From contig OX485806.1 of the NCBI GenBank assembly GCA_950295325.1, positions 24,120,001 to 24,184,000 of the forward strand: a stretch of 64,000 bases of DNA, written 5' to 3'. Positions 43,600 through 55,803 of this stretch are shown here, piece after piece. The notes under the pieces are model-generated. The model did not search any database. It saw only the letters and a program-made list of their open reading frames with translations, and was not told where the DNA came from. This DNA comes from Polytrichum commune. Lineage: Eukaryota > Streptophyta > Polytrichopsida > Polytrichales > Polytrichaceae. The translations under genes and the position numbers were made by a program. The stretch's first letter is position 1, and each line of letters starts with the position of its first letter.

Positions 43600-44164
43600 C
43601 TCCCTCCGTTTCATATCAAAAGTTACGTTTGGACATAATTTGCGTTACGAAACAAAAGATACGTTTGGTGAAATTTCTTTCAAACTTCGTCAAACGAATT
43701 GGAATGTTGCTATAAACAATGTAAATGTTGTTGCTGATGAACTACCAAGTCAATCAACTAACAATTTACACTTATTTAACAATTGATATGCTTTTTCTTG
43801 TTGTTCACAATGGGCTCCATCTCCACTCCGTGAGCATCACCGTCAACATCGATTTCATCAGAAATAGACATCGCCATGCCGTTTCTTCTCAAAAACCCTA
43901 ACCCTAAACACAAACCTTAAGGAGCACGAGTCTCAACCTCACTACTCATTAGCAAATGAGCTTCGGTGCCATCCGCCCAAAATGACGGGCTTCCAATGAA
44001 ATTGGCGTTAAAAAAATTTTGATTTTTTTTTGGGCACCCCTAGCTCACCGGAAAGTGCTTAGTGAGAGCTATACAACGCACACAATTTCGTGCAAAAAAT
44101 GCGAAAAATGACCTTAATCCCACATATTTAGTGAAACGTAACTTTTGATATGAAACGGAGGGAG
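43600..44164. mobile_element. Stowaway-type (Tc1/mariner) MITE, 565 bp
   Basis: The ends CTCCCTCCGTTTCATATCAA and their exact inverse (continuing AAGTTACGTTT) are the classic plant Stowaway/mariner terminus. They are flanked by TA on both sides (43598-43599, 44165-44166). The interior keeps a remnant of the parent transposase start on the minus strand (43776-43877), so this is an internal-deletion derivative of a mariner-like element. Confidence 0.88.
43776..43877 (-). pseudogene. mariner-like transposase N-terminal stub
   Basis: A 33-codon frame beginning MAMSISDEIDVDGDAHGVEM is acidic and ends NNKKKHINC just before a stop. Plant mariner-like transposases also begin with an acidic leader followed by a basic K/R stretch leading into the helix-turn-helix. 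The position, reading inward from the right end of the Stowaway element, fits. The helix-turn-helix and DDD catalytic core are absent. Confidence 0.55.
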
Positions 44165-44639
44165 TATTATATTCGGAAGTGGTAAGTTTACATACCCTAA
44201 GGTCACATAATCTTCAAACATGGGGCAAATTTTAGGGGCCTTTTAGGTACTAGCCACCAAAACCAACTAATGCACGACAAAGCCATCAAATGAATTTACA
44301 AATGGCACCCTAACATGCTTTCATACTCCTATGGTAAGATGAAATCACACAAGTGCAAACTCAATTTCATGATTTTACATATCAATTTAGCAATAGGCTC
44401 TACCGATTTCATTGGCATGGCAAACCAAGTTCACTATATAGACAACCAATTTAACTTGAACTTTTAACCAATTTCATTACGTGTTGTGAACAACTTCATG
44501 ATTTGGTGCCTATATTCACAACTTCACAAAATCAATTACATGACTTGTACAACTTTATTTCAAAAAGGACGGTACATCATGTATAAGATTCTCCTAATTG
44601 CTTCCCATGACTAGCTCTACCAAAATTTCTATTGACTTC

Positions 44640-45075
44640 TCTTATCCAACCTTGCACCATGTATGTAGTGATTGTTTGTGTGTCATCATTAATATGAAGG
44701 AGACATGTTCTCCATCGTTAAAATTATTTGGTTCAAAGTGCATCAACTTGATAGTAAATCCAAGTTGACTTTGAATGGCTTTTGAAACACGATTGATAGG
44801 TACATGGCATGGGAATTGAAAAGCTTCATGCAATTGACGATGGAGAGATTCTATGGTGATGTTTGAATCTACATGAAGCCTCTCTACTAACCATTTAATG
44901 TGCTCATCTTGTAAATTTGGATAGCAAACACCGCCTATGTGTATGGCTACTAATTGGCCATTCTCTTCCAAAGCTTTGGTTATGCTCCTGATAGTCTCAT
45001 AAGGAGAACTGTAACCTTCACTTGTGTCAACATAAGATAAGCCCTCATTAAAAATGAAATGTATGATTCGTAAGC
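44640..45075 (-). pseudogene. Tc1/mariner/IS630-like transposase helix-turn-helix remnant
   Basis: The minus-strand frame includes ETIRSITKALEENGQL, then NLQDEHIKWLVERLHVDSNI, TIESLHRQLHEAF and VSKAIQSQLGFTIKLMHFEP. The pattern of a helix, then 'S...V...L..LGFT.K' and a P-N-..F segment, is that of the N-terminal DNA-binding region of IS630/Tc1-type transposases. No DDE core is readable downstream (towards 44400), where stops are frequent. Its closeness to the Stowaway element (480 bp) may be coincidence. Confidence 0.5.
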
Positions 45076-48000
45076 GAAGTACGCCATCTATGCGGTTCTA
45101 TCTACGATTCTACGTGGGTGAATAGGCATAGCTACAGTAGGCACTTGGAAATTATATGATTATCTAGGAGACAACTCAAGTGATATGAATAAATTGGGGA
45201 GTGATCAAATTTAATAACTTTGATTCACATATTGTAGGTAATCGTAGGATTTTTTTTATTAATTCACCCTAGAGAATTCGAGTGATTTGAATGAATCGCA
45301 AGTTCTATGATTATTTGCAATCTATGAATATGAATAAACTATGGGAATTTGAATGAAATATGTAAATCAAAGTTTGCGAACATAGAGAATGTGGAGAGAA
45401 AACAAGACATACAATACTATCAATTTCTATTGAGTCGTGCAAAAGAGGCCTTGAGGCAAGTAACCCATTACAAAACCTCCTAAGCAAACCCAAGCATGCT
45501 AGAGAACTAGATCAACACACTAGAAACTAGAGAATTGTATCACTTCTAGAGAACTAGAAAGTTGTATGTGGGCACACATATTCGCTTCCAAAATAGTTCT
45601 ATTTTTAGACCTACTATGAAGGCTCTCACCAACAATCCGATGTTGCGAAATGAGAAGGCGAGAAGCAAAAAAGTTGAAAATACAAAAATTGCTTGGTCTA
45701 GAAGATGTATGATGTTGGTTTGGAAGATTCATGACGTTGGTTTTCAAGATTCATGAAGTTGCTAGAGGTAAAGGTCCACTATCATGAAATTGAGGTGTGT
45801 CACATGTCAAGTTGGTATAAATAATCATGAACTAATTTAGAAGGTTCATGAAATTGGGAGAACACTCCGGTAACTAGCTTGGAACCTTCATGAGTTAGAA
45901 GGTTCATAAAGTAGCTTGGAACCTTCATGAAATCAACTTTGTACTTCCGTGAAGTCATCTTACCAAGAAGAGTAACAAGGCTATCCGTAAAGTAAAGCAG
46001 GTGAAACCATGGATTTAGTCCCAAACCTTGAGTTTATGTGAATTAATACACAATCACTCATGCTTTCTCAATGCTTGAATTATCATACACAAAGAGTGAT
46101 ATTGGGCTATTAAAACCAACTTTCTAGCTTGTCTTATTAGGATGGGTGGACCAAGCTAGCATTGCATGGGACGATCTTGGATTTAGGACACTGGACCCCA
46201 TGCACATACCTTATTTCAAATCCCCCATAGTTCTCTCAAAGCTTAAGAGGTAGAAAGAACAACCCAATAATTTCACCCAACTTCCAAAATGGACTCTGTT
46301 GCACGACAAGCTAACGAACTCTTGATTATTAAGAATTTCTTCAAAGAAAGACTAAACCCATGGTTTCATCCCTCTTTGAGAGACTTTATGGATAACTCTA
46401 ATGCATTTATTTTAATTATTTTCCTTTAGAACATAAAGATAGCACCACAAGCCGCCAATAGGAGAAGGGAGAGGACACCATGCAAAGCCCTCTTACTCAA
46501 TACCCTTCCTTCCTAATCCCCACATACCTAGGCGTTACAATATATATAACATATATAACATATTAAGGTCCCGCTAACACCCGATGATGTATTGATACTC
46601 AGGTGCAGTGGTGTCTTACCAAATTTCCTTGTGCATTCTTGTATTCCAAATTTCATACTACTCCTTATTACCCATGGCCTTCAAATGTTTACTATATACG
46701 TCATTCGACATCATACATTGGAGTTACTCGGAAACGTGTCTTTCTAAACGGTCCATATCTTACAATTTTGAAATTAACACGAGCTTTCTAAGATTTATTG
46801 CACAATGCGCAGCTTGAGATTGTTTCTTGTATCTCGTGCACTCAGATCTTGCTGAATTGCTTTAAATTTGGAGTGCATATTAGAGATATTGTAGTAATAT
46901 CATCTACCGTTTGTGTTCTAATTACTCATTCTTCACGGTGCCAATTTGCCAATTTGACTTATTCTTGGAAGTAATATGGTCATGGCATTGCATGTGATTA
47001 ACATAAACAACATCAGGTCAAATGACATGATTTAAATATTTGATATATGTACTTACACTCATATTCATATATATTTATATTTATATATATTTAAGTTCAT
47101 GAGTGTGAAATGAGATCAAATGTGTCCTAATAGAGATTTTTTTTTTCTAATGCAATTCTTGAATCCTTGAAAAGGAGACTTCTATAGTACTTCATGTAAT
47201 ACCTCAAGCACTTTTCCCAACAGACTCTTCATTTACGCTAGCCCTTTGGGCCAAAGTTCCTCTCTCTTTATAATACCTCATTTTATGGGTTTTGAAACTC
47301 CTAGAACATAGTAAAATGTTGCCCAAAGCAAATGACCACCCACTTCCTTGTGATATCTATACTCCCAACTTTTGCCACTCAAGTTCAATACAATTGTGAA
47401 TATTTTTACGCCACAATGATGAGCATCCCTACAATCATAATGAACCAATTCGAATTCTTTGACCTCCTTTCAAAATGATGAATCCAAAGCATGAGGACCG
47501 CACTTTTGAGCTCCCGCGCCCGAGTTTTTTTCGGGATTGAGTGTCTTGGAATGTATAATTGAAGGGGAAGGCAATATTCTAGGATTTTCCTATGATCAAA
47601 CGTGCACTTTGAATGCTTACCCTTGAATTCAATCATATAGGTAAGCATCCTTCAAGCACATTAGAAACACTTTAGAATAATGGGAATGCCCACATTAACC
47701 TCAAATCACCTAAGGAACCTCAAATGCGCTTTCAAATATTGTTTGTGTAATTTAAAGTTACACATGTGTATTTTAAACTAATATTGCCAACTCATGCCTT
47801 ATATTGAATTACTCGATATATTTATCATGCATTTCCTACTAGTTAAATAAAATGTTTTGAATGAGAACAAATATCAAAAGTACATGTAAGTACAAATCGG
47901 TAGTGTCAGTTTTACTTACATGTAGTATAGTTGGTTATTATTGTCACACATGATTGTATTTCTACTTATTTTTGTTATGATGTGTTGTTTTGAATTGTGT

Positions 48001-49269
48001 TTCCACCAAATTTGGGCATGATTTGTACACGTACACTTCAATTTTTAGATGTTATGTAGATGTATATTTCAATTTAACATGTTCTACACACATACATTTC
48101 TCTTCACTAGAGTTACGCTGGGGAGGAGGATGGGTTGTGTATGGTTGTGTTGGTTTCAAATTTGGTGTGCATGCAAGAAAGAGAAGGAAAGTGTCACTTG
48201 TGGTTAGTTGCCCACAATGACTCTCGAGTAGGTTAGTCACCGCAACACTTGGATGCTTGAGAATGGAAGGTGGTTGTGTGCACACATATAAAAGAGCAAT
48301 CTTCTTCAAAAGGACCACTCCTTTGCTCTATGCAATCACAAATTTGCACTTGAGCCATGTGGCCAGAGATTACTTCCCTTTTGTCATGACATAGATCCCT
48401 AGCTTTTAGTTCATAACGTTGAGTGTGTTTGTCATGGGAGAGTAGTTATAGGGCTACCGATTAGGGGACCCAATAAACTAGACCCCCATCCTATTATCCA
48501 CAACCACATAAGAATACAAAAATCATGTAAAGTATGTCTTAATATAAGACTTGCATGTATCTCCCACCGCTTCTCAATTATACACATTTCCTTCATTTGA
48601 TATGCCAATTTTTGGGCAATAAGTATCAAGAAGTCAAAAAACTATCATCATGTGTGTATCTCCTCTTGATTGTCGAGTTCACCACATTGATAAAATCATA
48701 GTATGATGTCATCAAAGTGAGGGTTAGGCATTTGTTTCAACATCAAGATGTGAAAATGGAAAATTTTGTGAAATCTTCAATTTCATATGGTAACTTAGCC
48801 TATGTTTGAGTGTCCATGTGAAATTAACTGCCTTGTAGATTGTGCCATCATTTCCAAATCTCCCTATTTCTATCATGAGTTTGTGAATTCATATGTTTGG
48901 ATTTGTGCAACCACAAGAAAGACAGTGGCTAGATGTTTTGCTTTTTGTGTGTGGACACAATTGGAGATACTTGTTTTTCTTGAGCTGAAGGAGGAAGACA
49001 TGGATCTTAAAATTTATACTACACAATCTATTTGACTTGAGACCCCAACACTTTTGAATGGTCATTACCCGTGAGTTCTTTCATTTGAGTTCATATAGAG
49101 TAATATCAAAAGAAAAAATTATATTATTATAGAAATGATTCCTCAAAGTGAACATGTTGGGGATAATTTTCACCCCCCCCCCCATGATACATGACACTAT
49201 TCAAATAAACAACTTATAATCGGACTCAATATCTAGATATAAATTAGTACATATTTGATAACACAAATC

Positions 49270-49300
<31 letters not shown>

Positions 49301-52300
49301 ACCAATTGTCTTCAATGGTTAGGTGGAGTATAGCGGAGCCCTTAATTTTAGATAAACTACTAAAAACAATCATTAAGCATTTTGTACTAAGCCATCTCAC
49401 CTTTCCAAAAACACCTTGGTCTTATAAGAGTTAGATATTACTTTGCTATGTTGCAAATTCTTGTCGAACAAATGTGAGTGCCACACTCCATGCCAACCCA
49501 TAATAACCCTTGAGAATCCAAGTATTTTGGCCCCTTGGATTTGTTTCCAACATGGAGCATTAAACATAGAATCAACGGAAAACATCCATCATAAGGGGGA
49601 TCATGTTCACTTTAAGGCTTAAGTTGAGGGATGCTAAGACATGAGCAATGAGCAATGAGTGGTGAGTGATGAGCAGTGAATGGTAATATGTGGGGATGTG
49701 CAAATGTACTTAATGCAGCCCTTGGCTGTCACATCAAGAAATTCTAGTTATATTTTTTTTCTTTCAAAAATTCCATATTGTTGACAATGAATTACTCACT
49801 TCAAGTGTTTATTTGTTATTCATATCATTGTCAACTAGGTTGGTGCAACGATGTTGACTATGTTCATCTCACATGTAGCACACGACTAACATGACTTACC
49901 ATCGATTTAGTCAAAGACGCCGAATATCGTGGGTTGAAATTTAGCATGTAGGATAACATGTAGCCCTTTGTAATTTATGTGTGGCTTGAAATTAATGAAC
50001 ACAAAGATATAAAAATGATAAAAATGTTAATAAAATTATGATATTTTAGATATAACATTGATTTTGATTTGAAATTATATTGATATTGATATCATAAACT
50101 CCAACCCCAAAAAATTCATGTTATGCAATAAAAATGTTGATCCCATATTTCTAGTTTTGAATGTGTGACATTGTAGGCTCAAAAATTGGTGTACATTGAG
50201 AAAATTTCATTGACCAAATTACCATGGCATGCCAATATTATAGCACGCCACAATTATAGGTGCGAAAGTTGTAGTAAGTGAGGAAACCAAACCATGAGCA
50301 TCAAGAAAGGACACAACCCAAAGCTAAGGTGAAAAGGTTCATTGCAAGCAAGATGTCATCTGAAAAACAAGAATGATTGACATGGGTAAGCCTATTTATG
50401 GTCCCAAAAATTTTATTCTCAAAAAATCCCCAAAGTCTCAAACTAATCTAAATCCTCATATTGAACATAATCTACATTTCCAATTTTGTTTTGGGAATGA
50501 TGCATATATTATCTTTTTAAAGTTGCATATGAAATTTCATGCATTTATCTAGATTTTGGCTTTATAATGAGGCAATGTGACATTTAGAGTCCAAAAACTG
50601 TCACAAAACACTCAGGAATATCGAAGAGCAAAATCCTTTATGGACTTCATAATTGGGTAGGACTCTAAAGAAAGCTTTAGCTCATTTTCAAATTATTTGG
50701 CCTATTGGCAACGAAACGATTTGTATGAGTCCTCAACAAGTATATAAGCCAAACTTTACTTGTTCTATGAAATTGTAACTATATTGAAGAAGACATGCGT
50801 CAAAGACAATGTGAGAATATCATCATATGCACATGGTATGTATTTCAATCGAATTCATCAACATGTGTCCAAATCTAATAATCTCTTTTGCATATGTGTG
50901 TGCTCTAATTGGACAAATGCAATTGATAAATGGGTGACTTTAGGTGGGGTCACTTTCAACACGTCCCTACTAAAATCGCATTAGGTAACCCCAAACACCT
51001 ACATACACCATCTTGAGGCCTATAATGAATCTTGTGGACCTTCAAGGGTAAACTTGCACCTTGATATAAAACAATTTTGCGCACAACATCATGAAACACA
51101 TTAAACAATAATCACAATGCCAACATGGCCAATGGGGGCGAATGCCATGTTTTCTTATGCAATCATTGATACATACATTAACTTCATTTTATTAGTCAAC
51201 ACCAAGGTAGTAATTTCACATGTTCAAGTTGTAATGTCAAACATATCAAATTTGACAATATGTTGTTGACAATATTTGACAATATGCATGGCCATATATC
51301 TCAAGGATATTATTCTTGGATTTATTGTCATACATCCAATGTGCCTTGGGATCCAAGTTGATTGTGCATAAGCTCGGAGAAGTGAAAATCTATATTGGTC
51401 AATCTTTGTTGACCAAGAAACATTCCACATGTTCTCATGTATCCATTGCTACATGATTTCTTAATCGGTCATAGCACACTATGACTTCACATCTTTAGGT
51501 TGCAATGTAGAAAATTTTGTTACTTAATAATTCAATGTTGTTATGTGGGACCATGAATCTTGTCAATATTATATTTGAAGTTATTGATAAATGATCAATA
51601 TGCTTTGAGGTCGACTTTGAATATGACTAAGCTTGGAGAAGAAAATTGCCACATTGACCAATCTCCTACGACCATGGAACAACCCAACAACGAGGGTCCG
51701 TTAACAACAATGTTGACATTGATTGCAACATGTAGTCTTATATTTAAAGTTCAACATAGGAATGGGGAGCACACCATGTTTGTTGATTATTGCTATGAAC
51801 TTAGATCAATTTGTCAAATAAACCCATAAAGCTGAACATAAAAAGGTAGAAGGTGCTTGAATCAACCTTTAATTTATTGAACCTATATTTGGGCTCCAAA
51901 TTGCACAATTTAAACTATACATGTTTTAGAAATTGGAGATATTGTGCCTATAAAAAAACATTTCATAAAAATATGAATATCTTATGCATTGTCCAATTAA
52001 GGCGCATATACTAGCTTGCTAATGTTGAGAGGTAGAGGGTGTGAAAATGGGTTTATGTCAACCGTGGATTAAGTCCATGGCATGCCTTAACTCAACCTCA
52101 TAATGTGCAAGGTTGTTCCCAACCATGCCATAAAGCGTTACTCTAGTTGTCAGAATCACAATCACATGTGATGAAAACCAACATTGGGCCCTAATAGTAA
52201 ATGAAATAAAATTCAAAAACAGAAAGAAGAAGAAGATTAATGTGCTTGTGCCTCAAGTTATGCATGCTAATGCTGAAACTCAAACCTCAAAGCTAGATAA

Positions 52301-52376
52301 TCTCAACTGCTTGTAGTCTCCGCAAGTTTTATTCTAGCATTGAAAATGCATGGCTTAAGCCTATAACCAAGACTAA
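45076..52376. other. Long AT-rich intergenic region
   Basis: About 7.3 kb without a supportable gene. It has a TA microsatellite at about 49277-49300, a C10 run near 49170, loose GATGAGCAATGAG-type repeats at 49645-49685, and TTCATGAA-rich sequence at 45720-45960. All open frames are short and unrecognised. The part 50160-50280 weakly resembles 60110-60220. Confidence 0.5.
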
Positions 52377-52875
52377 GGGCCACTTCACACATGAGACTGA
52401 GAGCCCGTGACCATCACACTTCAAGCACTCTCATTGGTGGAAAAGGCGGAGCCGGTCCAAGTTCGCTTCACACTACGCTTGAGGGACCAATGGAGCATGT
52501 GAATGCAAGATGGATGTAAAGTCTATGTGGATTCCTACATGGCATCAAATGGATCATGTTTCATGGTCACTTGGACTATTTTCAAAAACCACCTCTTGGA
52601 GGTAGGCCTGCCACAAAATCGGGAGACCACGGCACTCCAAGCGCTCACAACCGTCGATGTATTTTATTTTATCATGTGTGAGGACCCGCATGAATAGAAA
52701 TTCACTTAGCGAGCACTTGGTTCAAGACCCGGTCACATATGACTTCACACTACACTTGAGGGTCCGTGACCACAATACATGGTTTTGGAGGTGTCTTGGG
52801 ACAGCCTTTGGACACTTTTTTTTGGGCTCTCACAATTTCATGGTCACAGCTCTTGGCTTGTGTGTGAAGTGGCCC
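52377..52875 (+). mobile_element. Tourist-like MITE family A, copy 2 (499 bp)
   Basis: GGGCCACTTCACACA at the left and its exact inverse at the right, flanked by TAA on both sides (52374-52376, 52876-52878). Internal sequence is shared with the copies at 32119 and 55301, including one copy of the 42-bp segment, AAAACCACCTCTTGGAGG, and a GACCCGCATGAATAG stretch. Short open frames inside are not genes. This is the best preserved copy. Confidence 0.88.
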
Positions 52876-54367
52876 TAATTATCCCCTTGGTGCCTTGTCA
52901 GTCCACGAATCCCTCTCTCAAATGCCTTGAGACTTGAGTGCAACCCACTCCAAGAGCATTGGAATAGAGACACCCTTTTAGGAGGATTGTTCCACCTTGT
53001 ATTTGTTGGCCAATTGTCATAGATAAAAGAGTGCATTGTAGGTTTATGTGGAGTGGGACCACATTGACCACTTGGTTAAATCATCTCCTCCACCTACCCG
53101 TTTTGTGGCTTGTGACAACTCCACTTGCAACCACTCTTTCGTAGGTGTCCATGATAGTGAACCCAATTACGTTCATAAGGTAATGAGGCCTTAAATCGAC
53201 ACTTTACGAAACTTTTTCAGGAAGGTTAGATAGCTTGGAAGTTTTTCAAATATTTTCATGGATCATCCAATGTATACAAAGACTATAAAAAAAATTTAAA
53301 ACAAAAACTCACATGCAAGCTATAAAAATTTGCAAAGTCGTTTTAAGGTCTGTTGATGTTAGTTTACTAGGTGAGAATTACCACAAAACCAACCTTATCG
53401 CATGTGATGATCTTCTATTAAAAAGAAGGTGTTGTCCCCCTTTTGTGGATCACTTCTTACACCACCTCGTTGAGCATATAGATCTCCAATTAGCCATTAT
53501 GATTGGCTAAAGTCGGTGCTCGTCTAAAAATGTTTTTGTATCCTTCTTACACTGCTACTATGAATGGCCAAAGTGGTATTGTTTTGTACTTAATGCCACA
53601 TTTGATTAATCACTTGTAGTAATGACTTACTCGATGGCACTGTTGCACTCACTTGTTGACAACTTAAGGGTGAAAAAATAGGTGTCGCCAAAAGGAAGGT
53701 GTTACTTTAAGGCCTCAATACCTTATAGTGTACATTATCAAGTCCTTGCAAACCCCTTTTCAATGTGCAAGTTGGTCTAGCATGCTTGATAACTCCACAA
53801 CAACGCACCTCATACCACCCGCTTGACAATTGCTCTTGAGCTTTAATGGTGAAGTGTAGTCTGTGGCTGAGTTCAATGCACCCCTTCACTCCACATTACC
53901 CCTTGGTCTTGTGGAGTGCTCTCTACTTCACAACACCTACCCACATGGGTGCACAAAAGAGGTATTAATTGAACATGTCCCATACATCACACACTAGGCA
54001 AGATACTATTGAAGGTAAGGTTTGTACATACGTTTCAGAAATCATGTGATGTTATAGAATTAGAGAAAAACCATAGGCTCATCATTTGTGCGGGAAGTGA
54101 AATTACAAATCTAACCACGAATGGGTGCATATTTTCGGACTCTTACATATAATTCTTTTCTTTTCTTTTCTCAAGAGTTGCTTTGTATATAGGGCATTAT
54201 TTTGAAGACAATCCACACAACTACTTGCAATCCCTAGCCTCACCATTACATTTTCTAACCCCTAGGTGCTACTTGGCGAACCAACACTTACGGACAAAGA
54301 TGTCAATACCTACTGCAACAAGTGCAAATCAATATATAACTTCAAACTCAGTTGACAAGGTGGGAAA
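52876..54367. other. Intergenic, nothing recognised
   Basis: AT-rich spacer without supportable genes, RNA genes or structured repeats. Confidence 0.5.
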
Positions 54368-54718
54368 TACACCCTAACCTCCGGAATGCCATCCTCTATG
54401 ATGTCACTCCCTCTCTCATATCTTAGAACCGTAGGAACGGATGGGCACAATTTTAACCTCCCTCCTTGTTGTCGCATTTTCTCTCATGTATTGTAAGTTT
54501 TGACACTAAAGTAATCCACCAAAGAATGCAAACCACACACTCGCACGCATCACATTGTCGTCATTGTCATTATTGAGATGTTGACTATGTACTATTCCAT
54601 AATGTCGCATGCTACACTAACCCTCTATTATCACACATTCATGTTATCATTGCAGTCCTCCTTACTATCATGTGCACTTCGGTTGCCACGGTTGTGATAT
54701 TAGGGAGGTTAGAGTGTA
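54368..54718. mobile_element. Putative foldback/MITE with CACCCTAA ends, copy 2
   Basis: TACACCCTAACCTCCGGAAT on the left and, read inward on the right, TACACTCTAACCTCCCTAAT. These resemble the termini of the element at 5066-5532 (CACCCTAAACTCCGTAGTAT). The inner sequence is non-coding with ATAATGTCGCATGCTACACTAA, also reminiscent of the first copy. Confidence 0.5.
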
Positions 54719-55300
54719 ATAAGCCACCAGTTGTACTCGCCCAACACTAAAACAAAAAATACTAATGCCCCTTTCCTACATGACGTTGGCTTAGCCTAAA
54801 AAATTGTTTTAAGGACATGGCCTTCACACCATCCGCTCCATCTAATCCCAAGCCTAGTTGGCAAAGGATGCAACATGTTTTAAAAGGAGAGGTTTTAAGC
54901 CTCAAGCACCGACCCTCCCATCGGTACCTAGACATGAGGCGACAATGTAGGACCTTTAAAAGCATCACCTCCCGGCCTTGTGATTGGTTGCTTTTAGTCT
55001 CAACTCCTCGTGGCCTCGTAGCTCCATTAATTTTTTTAAATAAAAACAATGGTAAGATAGAAGAGTGGTAAGGCAATTTGGGGATGGGACGAAATCTATC
55101 CAACACGTCATTGCTCGGTAGATAAAACACAACGATCACTAAACTAAAACCCACTCAAAAATCTCCGTAGCAAGCTCTTTTAGGTGCATCGGGATAGTTG
55201 GGTGCCTCGGCTATAACCGAGAGAGCTTTACCCAATTTTTAGAAAAAGACTTTGGTTATTTGGTAAAGCCATGTGAGGATGGGCCTTAAGCCCAAACTAA
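54719..55300. other. Spacer with an unassigned open frame pair
   Basis: Overlapping open frames of 130 (minus, 54762-55154) and 84 (plus, 54817-55071) codons lie here. Neither has a recognisable motif, and they cover the same bases, so at most one could be real. Confidence 0.35.
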
Positions 55301-55803
55301 GGGCCACTTCACACACGAGACTAAGAGCCCGTGACCATTGCACTTCAAGCACTCTCATTGGTGGAGAAGGCAGAGCCGGTCCAAATTCGCTTCACACCAC
55401 GCTTGAGGGACCAACGGAGTATGTGACTGTAAGATGGATGTAAAGTCTACATGGAATCCTACATGGCATCGAATGGATCATGTTTCATGGTCACTTGGAC
55501 TACTTTCAAAAACCATCTCTTGGAGGGTGGCCTAACACAAAACCGGGAGACCGTGACACTCCGACCGCTCACAACCGTTGGTTTATTCTATTTTACCATG
55601 TTCGAAGACCCGCATGAATAGACATCCATCGAAATAGCATTCGGTTGAGGACCCGGTCACAAATGACTTCACATTACACTTGAGAGTCCGTGACCGCACT
55701 ACATGAGTTTGGAGGTGTGTTGGGATGGCCTTGGGACACTTTCTTTCTTTTGGGCTCTCACAATTTCATGGTCACGGCTCTTGGCTCTTGTGTGAAGCGG
55801 CCT
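55301..55803 (+). mobile_element. Tourist-like MITE family A, copy 3 (503 bp)
   Basis: The left end GGGCCACTTCACACACGAG is preceded by TAA (55298-55300). The right end TGTGTGAAGCGGCCT is followed by TGA, a one-base change from the duplication. It is colinear with 52377-52875 over its whole length at roughly nine positions in ten by eye, including a single copy of the 42-bp segment. Confidence 0.83.

Noticed and set aside
52503-52878. Short open frames resembling small proteins
   Set aside because: They lie wholly inside the family-A MITE and are not conserved in frame in its sister copies.
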